Shown: in pieces, positions 15,959-25,429 of the stretch
Layout: the number at the start of each line of letters is the position of its first letter
How positions within the stretch are numbered: position 1 is the first letter of the stretch
Source: Chromatocurvus sp964613795
Lineage (GTDB): Bacteria > Pseudomonadota > Gammaproteobacteria > Pseudomonadales > Halieaceae
DNA length: 64,000 nucleotides
Reading direction: 5' to 3'
NCBI GenBank assembly: GCA_964613795.1
Contig: CAZTJR010000003.1
Coordinates: 1 to 64,000 of the forward strand
The notes under the pieces: generated by a model
Told to the model about the DNA's origin: nothing
Databases searched by the model: none
Seen by the model: the letters and a program-made list of their open reading frames with translations, nothing else
Translations under genes and position numbers: made by a program

Positions 15959-17401
15959 CTACAGCCCCAGCAGACCGACCCGACGAATCATTTTTGGCAG
16001 TAGTGGATCCATGGCCAGCGGCGGCAGTGGCCGGTTCTCGGCAATGAATCGCCACTGCAGGACATTGTGATAGTGGCGGATGTTCTGCACGTAGCGCACC
16101 GCCTCGCGCCCACGCGCATAACCATACTTAACCGTGCTGAAATGCTCGTTGAGCTCGAGCTTGGGCAGGTGCTGCATCACATCCGCCCAGAGGTTGGGGT
16201 TGCCACCGTGACGCTGAGTAATGACACGGGCATCTTCCAGGTGGCCCATGCCGATATTGTAGGCGGCCAGCGCCATCCACGTTCTATCCGGCGCGACAAT
16301 GCCGTCGGGCAGGCGTCGCAGCAGGTCCTTGAAGTAGCGTGCGCCGCCGCGGAGGCTCTGCATGACGTCTTCGCGGTTTTTGATACCGAGTTCTTCGGCC
16401 GTTGCTGTAGTGAGCATCATCATGCCGCGAACGCCGGTATAGGAAACCGCGCTGGGATCCCAGTGCGATTCCTGGTAGGCGATGGCGGCGAGGAGGGCCC
16501 AGTCTAGCTGGTGCTCCTGCGCGACCCGCTCGATGTGCGCACGATAGGCGGGCAACTCGCTGCGCAGATTGGCGATGAAGGTCTGGGATCCCACCCGATC
16601 GAGGCTGTCGACATGGCCGAAGTAGGCCTCCCTGAGTGCTTCCAGCGTGCCGTCGGCTTCGAGGTGCGCCAGGAAATCTGCCAGGTAGCGCTCAAGGCGG
16701 TCGCTGTCCCCATGAGGACTGAGATACCACACCACCTGCTGCTCGGGCGCCAGGTCGAAGGCAACATCGAGCTGGGGCAGCAGGTTTTTGTGGATCCGGA
16801 ATTCCACCGAGTCGACGATGGCTGCATCCGCATGGCCCTGCGCTACCAGCTCGAGAATATCCTTGACGTGAGTGCCACTGATAGTCTGCCACTGGAGATC
16901 GATATCCCAGTGGCGTCGAAGATTCTGCAGTAGCTCGACATGGCTGCTGCCCGCCAGCGCCACAATCCGCAGGCCCTCCAGATCGGCGGCCTTTGTCGGC
17001 TTCGGCTGTCCGAGTCGATAGACCACCTGGGGATGATGTCGGTGGTAAGCAGCGGATATCGGGTAGATCGTGCGACGCTCGCTGGTAGATGTCAGCCCCG
17101 CACCCGCCAGATCGGCCTCGTCCCTGCGCAGCGCATCGAACAGATCATCCATGGCAAATGCCGTGCTGACGCGCAGGGCGACCCCCAGATCCTCAGCGAC
17201 TCGTCTGGCCAGTTCATACTCGAAGCCCCTCGGTTCATTGCGTTCCACGTAGTATGTAGAGGGTCCATTGCGCGTGACCAGGCGCAGTTCACCGCGTTCT
17301 GTGATGCGTGACAGGCTGTCCCCCGGTTCGGCGCAGGCAGACAGGAGTATCAGCGCGGCGAGACTGCAGTGCAGTTGCCAGTGGCGAATATGTCGGATCA
17401 T
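15959..17401 (-). CDS. mltF: Membrane-bound lytic murein transglycosylase F
   Basis: Outer-membrane lipoprotein that cleaves peptidoglycan glycan strands. With the start at 17401 the 480-residue protein begins with a lipoprotein signal and lipobox (LILLSAC, cysteine near residue 24). Residues about 40-270 form a periplasmic binding-protein (SBP_bac_3) domain that controls activity in MltF, and residues about 300-450 the SLT domain with the catalytic glutamate in AIAYQESHWDPSA. A longer upstream start would put 68 non-family residues before the signal peptide. It is divergent from purL. Confidence 0.93.
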   Translation of the reverse strand: MIRHIRHWQLHCSLAALILLSACAEPGDSLSRITERGELRLVTRNGPSTYYVERNEPRGFEYELARRVAEDLGVALRVSTAFAMDDLFDALRRDEADLAGAGLTSTSERRTIYPISAAYHRHHPQVVYRLGQPKPTKAADLEGLRIVALAGSSHVELLQNLRRHWDIDLQWQTISGTHVKDILELVAQGHADAAIVDSVEFRIHKNLLPQLDVAFDLAPEQQVVWYLSPHGDSDRLERYLADFLAHLEADGTLEALREAYFGHVDSLDRVGSQTFIANLRSELPAYRAHIERVAQEHQLDWALLAAIAYQESHWDPSAVSYTGVRGMMMLTTATAEELGIKNREDVMQSLRGGARYFKDLLRRLPDGIVAPDRTWMALAAYNIGMGHLEDARVITQRHGGNPNLWADVMQHLPKLELNEHFSTVKYGYARGREAVRYVQNIRHYHNVLQWRFIAENRPLPPLAMDPLLPKMIRRVGLLGL

Positions 17402-17436
17402 GGCCCATTGTAGCCTGATTTTCCGGGCTGCCATGG

Positions 17437-17465
17437 TTAACCCGCTGTCTGCGAGCAGGTACAAT
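17437..17465 (+). promoter_or_regulatory. Candidate purL promoter
   Basis: TTAACC and TACAAT are separated by 17 nt and lie about 40 nt before the purL ATG. I saw no PurR-type palindrome here. Confidence 0.5.
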
Positions 17466-17504
17466 ACCCGGCTTCCAAGTCGCTCAGTCTGTGAGACGTC
17501 CGTC

Positions 17505-20500
17505 ATGCTTATCCTCCCCGGCCCAACGGCCCTGTCGGGCTTCCGGCAGCGCAAACTGTCCGAACGTCTTAGCGATGTGGTGCCCGGTGTCGAGCTGCTG
17601 GCCACTCAGTTTCTGCACTTTGTCGATACTGCCGGAACGCTGACCGCGTCAGAGGATGCTGTGCTGCGATCGCTGCTGCATTACGGCGAGGTAACCGCCG
17701 CGGATGCGCCCCCGATCATGCTGGCCGAGGATAATAGTGGACGCACCGAGCTGCTTGTCGCGGTGCCCCGACCGGGCACACTGTCGCCCTGGTCGACCAA
17801 GGCAACGGATATTGCCCGGCGTTGCGGGCTGCAGGAGCCGGTTCGCAGAATCGAACGCGGCACGGCCTACCTGCTGCGCTGGCCCGAGAGGCTCGAGGCC
17901 GCACAGCAGCAGGCGGCACGCCGGTGTCTGTATGATCGCATGACGGAAGCCCTGCTGCCCAACCCAGAGGCCGCACACCAGCTGTTCGCCGAGGCCGAGC
18001 CCCGGCAGTTGGCCACCGTGGATATTCTCGCCGGCGGCGAATCGGCGCTGCAAGCCGCGAACCTCAAACTGGGTCTGGCGCTGGCGGCGGATGAAATCCA
18101 CTATCTCGTCGACAGCTTTCGACGCCTCGGTCGCAACCCGTCCGATGTCGAGCTGATGATGTTTGCTCAGGCCAATTCAGAGCACTGTCGCCACAAGATC
18201 TTCAATGCGTCCTGGACAGTGGATGGCCTCCCTCAGCCGCACTCGCTGTTCGACATGATCCGAAATACCTACCACAGCGCTGGAGACAACGTGCTGTCGG
18301 CCTATTCAGACAACGCCGCCGTGGTGCGGGGGCAGTTGGCAGCGCGTTTTTATCCCGCGCCGGACAGCGCGACCTACGGTTATCGCGACGAGGACGTGCA
18401 CCTGCTGATGAAGGTGGAGACACATAACCACCCCACGGCGATTGCGCCTTTCTCCGGCGCCGGTACCGGTGCGGGGGGCGAGATTCGCGATGAGGGGGCG
18501 GTGGGTCGCGGCTCCAAGCCCAAGGCGGGCCTGACGGGTTTTTCCGTGTCCAACCTGCGCCTTCCTGGCGCACTGCAGCCCTGGGAGATTGACGTCGGCA
18601 AACCCGAGCGCAACGCCTCCGCCCTGCAGATCATGCTTGAGGGCCCCATCGGTGCGGCGGCCTTCAACAATGAATTCGGGCGCCCGAATCTGTGCGGTTA
18701 CTTCCGCACGTTCGAGCAGGCGGTGCCGATGGGCGATGGTGAGACACAGCTGCGGGGCTATCACAAGCCGATCATGCTGGCTGGCGGCTACGGCAATATT
18801 GCACCGGAACACGTGGAGAAAGGTGGCTTCGAGCCAGGCGCAAAGCTGGTGGTGCTGGGCGGCCCGGCTATGCTCATAGGTCTCGGCGGCGGCGCTGCCT
18901 CGTCCATCGACAGCGGCCAGGGACAGGAATCTCTCGATTTTGCTTCGGTGCAGCGCCAGAACCCGGAAATGGAGCGCCGCTGCCAGGAGGTGATCGACCG
19001 TTGCTGGCAGCTCGGGGAGAACAATCCGATCGCTTTTATACACGACGTGGGCGCTGGCGGACTTTCCAATGCGCTGCCGGAACTGGCGAAAGATGGTGGC
19101 AGAGGCGGGCGCTTTGACCTGCGCGCCATCCCCAGCGATGAACGGGGTATGTCGCCGCTGGAGATCTGGTGCAACGAAAGCCAGGAGCGCTATGTGCTGG
19201 CGATCGCCGCAGCGGACATCCAGCGTTTCGAAGCCATCTGTGCCCGGGAGCGCTGTCCCTATGCCGTGGTGGGCGAGGCGACCCGGGACCGCCACCTGAC
19301 ACTGCAGGACACCCACTTCGACAACCAGCCCGTGGACATGCCGATGAGCGTGCTGTTCGGCAAACCGCCGCGCATGCATCGGGAGGCTCGCAGGCAGGCG
19401 GCGCCCGTGCGACAGCCATTCTCGCTGCCCGCTGTGGACGATGCGCTGCGGCGGGTGCTGCAGCTGCCGACGGTAGCCAGTAAGCAGTTTCTCATCACCA
19501 TCGGTGACCGCACGGTGACCGGACTTGTCTGCCGTGACCAGATGGTGGGTCCCTGGCAGGTGCCGGTCGCAGATTGCGCTGTCACGACCATCTCCTACAC
19601 CGGCGTCGCCGGTGAGGCAATGGCCATCGGTGAGCGCACACCACTGTCGTTGCTCAGCGGGCCGGCGGCAGCGCGCATGGCTGTCGCCGAGGCCATCACC
19701 AATATCTGCGCGGCGCCGATCGCAGCGCTGTCCGACGTCAAGCTCTCTGCCAACTGGATGTGTGCCGCGGGCAGTGACACCGAAGATGCCGTGCTGTTTG
19801 ACAGCGTGCAGGCGGTGGGCATGCAGTTCTGCCCGGCCCTGGGCCTGACGATTCCCGTGGGCAAGGATTCCATGTCCATGCGCACCAGCTGGCAGCAGGA
19901 GGGCGAGGCGCGTTCGGTCACTGCGCCGGTATCCCTCATCGTGTCGGCCTTCTGTCCGGTGCCCGATGTGCGCCGAGCGGTGACCCCGCAGCTGCAGCCC
20001 GATGCGGACGCCGTGCTGTTGCTGATAGATCTGGGGCGGGGCGCCAGCCGGCTCGGCGGCTCGGCACTTTGCCAGGTGTTCGGCCAGCTTGGTGATCTAC
20101 CGCCGGACATCGACAATCCGCAGGATCTCAGCGGCCTGTTCCGGCTGGTACAGGCGGGCCTGACCGAGGGCTCGGTCCTTGCCTATCACGATCGCTCCGA
20201 CGGCGGACTCATCACCACGCTGCTGGAAATGGCCTTCGCCGGTCATTGCGGCCTGGCTGTTGATCTCCCTGATGTGTCCGCCGATGCCGCAGTGTCCTAC
20301 CTGTTTAATGAGGAAGCGGGCGCGGTGGTGCAGGTTGCGACCCGTGATGTGGCGTCATGGCGAGCGCGGGCGCTGGACCTGGGGCTCGCCGACAGCCTCG
20401 CCGTGATCGGCCGCGCGGTGCCCGGTGACGCCATCGCGATCACCTGCCAGGGCCAGCCCTTTAGTCACCACTCGCGGGTGGAGCTGCAGCAGCTCTGGAG

Positions 20501-21428
20501 CAGTACCAGCCACGCGATGGCCCGCCTGCGTGACAACCCGGACTGCGCTGACGAGGAGTTCGCCCGGATTGGCGAAGCCGATCCGGGCCTGAGCGCCGGA
20601 TTGACCTTTGATCCGGAGCTCGACGTCAGTGCGCCCATGGTTGCCATTGGCGCGCGTCCGAGAGTGGCCGTTCTGCGCGAACAGGGCGTCAATGGTCAGC
20701 TGGAGATGGCCGCGGCTTTCGATCGCGCCGGTTTCACCGCGGTGGACGTGCACATGAGCGATCTGCAGTCTGGTCGCCAGCGACTGGACAGCTTTGACGG
20801 GCTGGTTGCCTGCGGCGGGTTCTCCTACGGCGACGTGCTCGGCGCCGGCGAGGGCTGGGCCAAGAGCATCCGCTTCAACAGCGCGCTGCACGACGGCTTC
20901 GCCGGCTTCTTCGACCGCCCGGAGACCTTCGCGCTGGGCGTGTGCAACGGTTGCCAGATGCTGTCCACACTGCGCGATCTGATCCCCGGCAGCGAACACT
21001 GGCCGCGCTTTCTGCGCAATCGCAGCGAGCAGTTCGAGGCGCGTCTGTCGCTGGTTCGGATCGAGGCGACGCGGTCGCTGTTTCTCGCAGACATGGCCGG
21101 ATCGCACCTGCCGGTGGCGGTGGCGCATGGCGAGGGTCGGGCGGCGTTTGCCGATAACGCTTCGCTCAACAGCTGCGAAGCGACAGGGCAGGTGGCGCTG
21201 CGCTACCTTGAAAACGATCTGGGTGTGGCCGAACGCTATCCCGCCAATCCGAACGGGTCTGACGCGGGCATTGCCGGCGTGACCAGCCTTGATGGCCGCG
21301 TTACCATCATGATGCCACACCCCGAGCGTGTTGTTCGCACCGTGCAATATTCCTGGGCACCGCGGGAATGGGGGGAGACCGCTCCCTGGCTGCGGCTGTT
21401 CCGCAATGCACGACAGTGGTTGGGGTGA
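17505..21428 (+). CDS. purL: Phosphoribosylformylglycinamidine synthase (large, single-chain)
   Basis: Fourth step of purine synthesis: FGAR + glutamine + ATP to FGAM. At 1307 residues this is the large proteobacterial form that fuses the PurL synthetase and PurQ glutaminase. The synthetase half has MMFAQANSEHCRHKIFNA near residue 200 and VETHNHPTAIAPFSGAGTG near 305. The glutaminase domain near the C-terminus has GGFSYGDVLGAGEGWA, the nucleophile cysteine in GVCNGCQML, and the HPE motif (PHPERVVRT). The ATG at 17505 is chosen over the far-upstream TTG at 17268 because the extra stretch overlaps mltF and does not resemble PurL. Confidence 0.97.
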   Translation: MLILPGPTALSGFRQRKLSERLSDVVPGVELLATQFLHFVDTAGTLTASEDAVLRSLLHYGEVTAADAPPIMLAEDNSGRTELLVAVPRPGTLSPWSTKATDIARRCGLQEPVRRIERGTAYLLRWPERLEAAQQQAARRCLYDRMTEALLPNPEAAHQLFAEAEPRQLATVDILAGGESALQAANLKLGLALAADEIHYLVDSFRRLGRNPSDVELMMFAQANSEHCRHKIFNASWTVDGLPQPHSLFDMIRNTYHSAGDNVLSAYSDNAAVVRGQLAARFYPAPDSATYGYRDEDVHLLMKVETHNHPTAIAPFSGAGTGAGGEIRDEGAVGRGSKPKAGLTGFSVSNLRLPGALQPWEIDVGKPERNASALQIMLEGPIGAAAFNNEFGRPNLCGYFRTFEQAVPMGDGETQLRGYHKPIMLAGGYGNIAPEHVEKGGFEPGAKLVVLGGPAMLIGLGGGAASSIDSGQGQESLDFASVQRQNPEMERRCQEVIDRCWQLGENNPIAFIHDVGAGGLSNALPELAKDGGRGGRFDLRAIPSDERGMSPLEIWCNESQERYVLAIAAADIQRFEAICARERCPYAVVGEATRDRHLTLQDTHFDNQPVDMPMSVLFGKPPRMHREARRQAAPVRQPFSLPAVDDALRRVLQLPTVASKQFLITIGDRTVTGLVCRDQMVGPWQVPVADCAVTTISYTGVAGEAMAIGERTPLSLLSGPAAARMAVAEAITNICAAPIAALSDVKLSANWMCAAGSDTEDAVLFDSVQAVGMQFCPALGLTIPVGKDSMSMRTSWQQEGEARSVTAPVSLIVSAFCPVPDVRRAVTPQLQPDADAVLLLIDLGRGASRLGGSALCQVFGQLGDLPPDIDNPQDLSGLFRLVQAGLTEGSVLAYHDRSDGGLITTLLEMAFAGHCGLAVDLPDVSADAAVSYLFNEEAGAVVQVATRDVASWRARALDLGLADSLAVIGRAVPGDAIAITCQGQPFSHHSRVELQQLWSSTSHAMARLRDNPDCADEEFARIGEADPGLSAGLTFDPELDVSAPMVAIGARPRVAVLREQGVNGQLEMAAAFDRAGFTAVDVHMSDLQSGRQRLDSFDGLVACGGFSYGDVLGAGEGWAKSIRFNSALHDGFAGFFDRPETFALGVCNGCQMLSTLRDLIPGSEHWPRFLRNRSEQFEARLSLVRIEATRSLFLADMAGSHLPVAVAHGEGRAAFADNASLNSCEATGQVALRYLENDLGVAERYPANPNGSDAGIAGVTSLDGRVTIMMPHPERVVRTVQYSWAPREWGETAPWLRLFRNARQWLG

Positions 21429-21434
21429 CGCCCC

Positions 21435-21462
21435 TTGTTACCCCGCCGCCGTGGTCTATAAT
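21435..21462 (+). promoter_or_regulatory. Candidate secDF promoter
   Basis: TTGTTA and a perfect TATAAT separated by 16 nt, between purL and secD, about 62 nt before the secD start. Confidence 0.55.
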
Positions 21463-21524
21463 GGCGCCTTTTTTCCCGTTGGGGCCCGATAGCGCCCCCT
21501 CGCACTGATACCCAGAGCCTCTCT

Positions 21525-23420
21525 ATGCTGAACAAATATCCTCTGTGGAAGTACCTGCTGGTCCTGGCGGTGCTGATGTTGGGACTTTTTTACGCCGCGC
21601 CCAACCTGTATGCACCCGACCCGGCATTGCAGATTACCGGGGAGAGCAGTGCCCAGACGATCGACGAGGCGACGCTAAAGCGCGCCACGGACGCCCTGGA
21701 CGACGCCGGTATCAGTCACTTTGGCGAAGTGATTCAGCCAGACGGGCGCAACGCGCTCATTCGGCTGCGCGATCGTGACCGGCAGCTGGCCGCACAGGCA
21801 CGGGTATCCCGTGCGCTGGGCGATGGCTTTATCATCGCACTGAATCTCGCCCAGACGACGCCGGCGTGGCTGTCGGATCTTGGCGCGCAGCCGATGAAAC
21901 TGGGGCTGGATCTCAGCGGTGGTGTGCATTTCAAGCTGGAAGTGGACACTGGAGCCGCCGTCGAGCGCCGCATGGAGTTCTATTTCAACGCCATTAAGCG
22001 CAGCCTGCGCGAAGAGCGGATCCGGGGCCGCGTTGCGCTGGAGGGGGACCGGTTTGTGGTCGCCCAGTTCCGCAGCGAAGAAGACCGCGAGGCAGCCCGC
22101 AGCCTGGTGGCAGAAAACCACCCGGAACTGCTGCTCGACCGGCAATCTTCTGCCGACACGTTCAGCCTGCGTGCTGAAATGACGCAGCAGACTGTGGATG
22201 AAATCATCGACTACGCGGTGAGTCAGAACCTGACCACGCTGCGCAACCGGGTAAACGAGCTGGGCGTATCCGAGCCGCTGGTGCAGCGCCAGGGCCGCAA
22301 TCGCATCGTCGTGGAGCTGCCGGGTATCCAGGATACCGCTGAAGCGAAGCGCATTCTCGGCAAGGTCGCCAACCTGGAGTTTCGCCTGGTGGCACGGCCG
22401 GATGCGGAGGCGACCGACAAGCAGCGGTTCGAGTATCGCAGCGAGGCCAACGAGGGCATGTTCGAGTGGCTGGAGCGCGATGTCATCATCACCGGCGAGC
22501 GCGTTTCCAACGCCCGCGCCAGCTTCGACGAGAATGGCCGCCCCAACGTGCAGATCAGCCTGGACAGTGAGGGGGGCACGCTGATGTCCCGCGCCACGCG
22601 CAATAACATCAAGCGCCGCATGGGTGTGTTGTTTATCGAGCGCAAGTTCCGTACCCGCTACGAGACGGCAGAAGACGGTAGCGAGGAGATCATCAAAGTC
22701 CCCTACGACGAGAAGAAACTGCTCACCGCACCGGTCATCCAGAGCGCCCTGGGAGCGCAGTTCCAGATCACCGGCCTCGACAGTCCCATGGAGGCCGCAG
22801 AGCTTGCCCTGATGCTGCGCGCCGGTGCCCTTGCGGCTCCGGTGACCTTTGTGGAGGAGCGTACGGTCGGACCGTCGCTGGGTGCCGAGAACATCCAAAT
22901 GGGCGTGAAGTCCGTGCAGTATGGTCTGGCGCTGGTCGTTCTGTTCATGATTCTCTACTACCGGGTATTCGGTGTCTGTGCGGTTATAGCGCTGACCGCG
23001 AATCTGGTGCTGCTGATTGCCTTCATGTCGATGATCGGTGCCACCCTGACGCTCCCGGGCATTGCCGGCATTGTGCTCACTGTCGGTATGGCGGTGGATG
23101 CCAACGTGCTCATTTTCTCGCGCATACGCGAGGAGCTGCGCGAGGGGCTGTCGCCGCAAATGGCCATACACTCGGGTTACGGTCGCGCTGTGGTCACTAT
23201 TCTCGATGCCAACGTCACTACACTGATTGTGGCGGTGATTCTGTATGCTGTGGGTACCGGGCCCATAAAAGGGTTTGCTGTGACGCTGTCGGTCGGCATT
23301 CTGACGTCGATGTTCACGGCCATCATGGGCACCAGAGCCCTGATCAATCTCATTTACGGTGGCCGTCGCCTGCGGTCGCTCTCCATCGGCACTGACGTCG
23401 TGCAGGAGGTGCGCTCATGA
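21525..23420 (+). CDS. secD: Protein translocase subunit SecD
   Basis: Inner-membrane accessory subunit of the Sec translocon that uses the proton gradient to finish export of preproteins. The 631-residue protein has an N-terminal membrane helix (YLLVLAVLMLGLFYAAPNLY), a large periplasmic P1 domain starting with DLSGGVHFKLEVD, and five C-terminal helices with GIVLTVGMAVDANVLIFSRI. Length is normal. It overlaps secF by 4 nt. Unusually, yajC and tgt, which normally precede secD, are absent; purL is the upstream neighbour and secD seems to have its own promoter. Confidence 0.96.
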   Translation: MLNKYPLWKYLLVLAVLMLGLFYAAPNLYAPDPALQITGESSAQTIDEATLKRATDALDDAGISHFGEVIQPDGRNALIRLRDRDRQLAAQARVSRALGDGFIIALNLAQTTPAWLSDLGAQPMKLGLDLSGGVHFKLEVDTGAAVERRMEFYFNAIKRSLREERIRGRVALEGDRFVVAQFRSEEDREAARSLVAENHPELLLDRQSSADTFSLRAEMTQQTVDEIIDYAVSQNLTTLRNRVNELGVSEPLVQRQGRNRIVVELPGIQDTAEAKRILGKVANLEFRLVARPDAEATDKQRFEYRSEANEGMFEWLERDVIITGERVSNARASFDENGRPNVQISLDSEGGTLMSRATRNNIKRRMGVLFIERKFRTRYETAEDGSEEIIKVPYDEKKLLTAPVIQSALGAQFQITGLDSPMEAAELALMLRAGALAAPVTFVEERTVGPSLGAENIQMGVKSVQYGLALVVLFMILYYRVFGVCAVIALTANLVLLIAFMSMIGATLTLPGIAGIVLTVGMAVDANVLIFSRIREELREGLSPQMAIHSGYGRAVVTILDANVTTLIVAVILYAVGTGPIKGFAVTLSVGILTSMFTAIMGTRALINLIYGGRRLRSLSIGTDVVQEVRS

Positions 23421-24483
23421 AACACATCAACTTTATGGGCCAGCGGCGCCTGGCAATCATCATGTCGGCAGTGCTGTTGCTCATCTCTCTCGGCTCACTG
23501 ATGGTGAACCAGCTGGAGTGGGGGCTGGACTTTACCGGCGGCACGCTGGTGGAGGTCGAGTACGGTGATTCCGCTGATCTCGATGCCATTCGCAGTACGC
23601 TGGAAACGAGAGGCTATCCGGGAGCCCAGGTGGTCAGCTTCGGCACAGATCGCGATGTCCTGATCCGCCTTCCGGCCGATCTGGACGCCGACGGCAGCGA
23701 CGTGCTGCAGGTCCTGCGCAGTTCGACCAGCGACAGTGTCGAGCTGCGCAGGACCGAGTTTGTCGGTCCGCAGGTGGGTGATGAGCTGCGAGAGCAGGGC
23801 GGATTGGCCATGCTGCTGGCGCTGGGGCTGGTGATGCTCTACATCGGCTTTCGCTTTCAGCTCAAATTCGCGGTGGGTGCCGTCGCGGCCCTGGTCCACG
23901 ATGTGATACTCACACTCGGATTCTTCTCGGTCCTGAGGCTGGATTTCGATCTTACGGTGCTCGCGGCACTGCTGGCGGTAATCGGTTACTCGCTCAACGA
24001 TACAATTGTGGTGGCTGATCGTATCCGGGAAAACTTCCGTAAGCTGCGTCGCGTTGAGCCCGTGGAGGTGGTGAATATTTCCCTGACCGAGACCCTGGGC
24101 CGGACCTTGGTCACATCAATCACNNNNNNNNNNNNNNNNNNNNNNNNNNNNNNNNNNNNNNNNNNNNNNNNNNNNNNNNNNNNNNNNNNNNNNNNNNNNN
24201 NNNNNNNNNNNNNNNNNNNNNNNTGGTGAATATTTCCCTGACCGAGACCCTGGGCCGGACCTTGGTCACATCAATCACGACCCTGCTGGTGCTCGTTTCT
24301 CTGGCGCTGTTCGGTGGCGACATGATCAATGCGTTTGCGGTGGCCCTGATCGTCGGCGTCACGGTAGGGACCTACTCGTCGATCTATGTTTCCGCAACCA
24401 CGCTGCTGGCGATGAGGGTCAACAAGGAAGACCTGATGATTCCGGTGAAAGAAGGAGCGGAGCAGGACGAGATCACGCCTTGA
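23417..24483 (+). CDS. secF: Protein translocase subunit SecF (split by an artefactual N run)
   Basis: Partner of SecD in the Sec translocon. The first part shows the N-terminal helix, DFTGGTLVEVEYG, and AVIGYSLNDTIVVADRIRENFR. A run of 100 N then interrupts the gene, and the 55 nt before the run are repeated exactly after it. Removing the N run and one copy leaves 912 nt, an intact frame of 303 residues, the normal SecF length, ending ...EGAEQDEITP. The gene is therefore not broken in the organism. Its last 11 nt overlap the end of the convergent suhB gene. Confidence 0.94.
24069..24278. repeat. 100-N gap flanked by identical 55-nt contig ends (secF)
   Basis: Positions 24069-24123 and 24224-24278 are identical over 55 nt, with 100 N between. 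This is the pattern of two contigs sharing a k-mer overlap but joined by a scaffold gap. It is not a biological repeat. Confidence 0.93.
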
Positions 24484-25285
24484 GAGCGGGCGTTGCCAAC
24501 AATGGTCGGGTAACCTGCAGTACGGCTTTGAAGCATTTCGGGTTGCCCGCCACAATATTGCCGGACTCCATGAAGTGCTCCGAGCCATCGATGTCCGACA
24601 CCAGTCCGCCGGCTTCCCGCACCAGCAGCGCGCCCGCCGCCATGTCCCAGCGTGACAGGCCGATCTCCCAGAAAGCGTCCAGACGGCCGGTCGCCACGTA
24701 GGCCAGGTCCAGCGAGGCGGCGCCGGCACGGCGAATGCCGGCGCACTGCCCAGCCAGCGTGACCAGGCTTTTGCCATAGGCATCAAGGTGCTGATCACTG
24801 TGGCCGCGGAAGGGAATGCCCGTGCCGAGTAGCGCGCCATCGAGGCTGTCCAGCCTGCTGACGCGCATTCGGCGCCCGTTGAACTGGGCGCCGCGGCCCC
24901 GCGACGCGGTGAACTCCTCACGGCGAACGGGGTCCACGATCACCGCGTGCTCCAGCTTGCCGCGGTACAGGCAGGCGATGGAGATCGCGTAATGGGGTAT
25001 GCCGCGTAGAAAGTTCGTGGTGCCGTCCAGCGGATCGATAACCCACTGGTACTCTGCGTCCTCCGGCCCGCTGCGGCCCGATTCCTCGCCCAGAAAGGCG
25101 TGCGTTGGGTAGGCGCGTCGCAGCTGCTCGATAATGTCTTTTTCGGCGGCTTCATCCACGTCGGAGACGAAGTCATTGGCGCTCTTGGTTTTCACGTGCA
25201 GCCGCTCGAGATCGTCCGACGCCCGGACAATCTGCTCTCCAGCGCGGCGCGCGGCGCGCAGAGCCATATTAATCATCGGTTCCAT
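24473..25285 (-). CDS. suhB: Inositol monophosphatase family protein SuhB
   Basis: Mg-dependent phosphatase of the IMPase fold; in E. coli SuhB also takes part in rRNA antitermination complexes. The 270-residue protein has the metal-binding motifs GEESG (about residue 67), DPLDGTTNF (about 85) and WDMAAGALLVREAGG (about 210). The start MEPMINMALRAARRAG aligns with SuhB N-termini, so 25285 is accepted. It is convergent with secF and divergent from trmJ, in the order usual for related gammaproteobacteria. Confidence 0.94.
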   Translation of the reverse strand: MEPMINMALRAARRAGEQIVRASDDLERLHVKTKSANDFVSDVDEAAEKDIIEQLRRAYPTHAFLGEESGRSGPEDAEYQWVIDPLDGTTNFLRGIPHYAISIACLYRGKLEHAVIVDPVRREEFTASRGRGAQFNGRRMRVSRLDSLDGALLGTGIPFRGHSDQHLDAYGKSLVTLAGQCAGIRRAGAASLDLAYVATGRLDAFWEIGLSRWDMAAGALLVREAGGLVSDIDGSEHFMESGNIVAGNPKCFKAVLQVTRPLLATPALKA

Positions 25286-25429
25286 AGTGTTTCCCGGGTG
25301 CTGACAAGTGTTGCGCGCTGTGCTCTGGATTTAGCGCGGCGCGCAGTATAACAGACCGCACTGCGCAGAAGACCCTGCAGCTCTGGTAAACTTGCCGCTG
25401 ACTCCTCACCGATGGCGACAGGCTGATCC

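Noticed and set aside
17268..17504. N-terminal extension of purL from a TTG
   Set aside because: It overlaps mltF, the promoter lies within it, and PurL homologues begin at the later ATG.
21675..23171. 498-codon open frame on the minus strand
   Set aside because: Antisense shadow of secD; composition is His/Gln/Arg-rich without domain motifs.
24224..24483. Small separate gene after the secF gap
   Set aside because: It is the 3' end of secF; the apparent new start is within the duplicated 55 nt.
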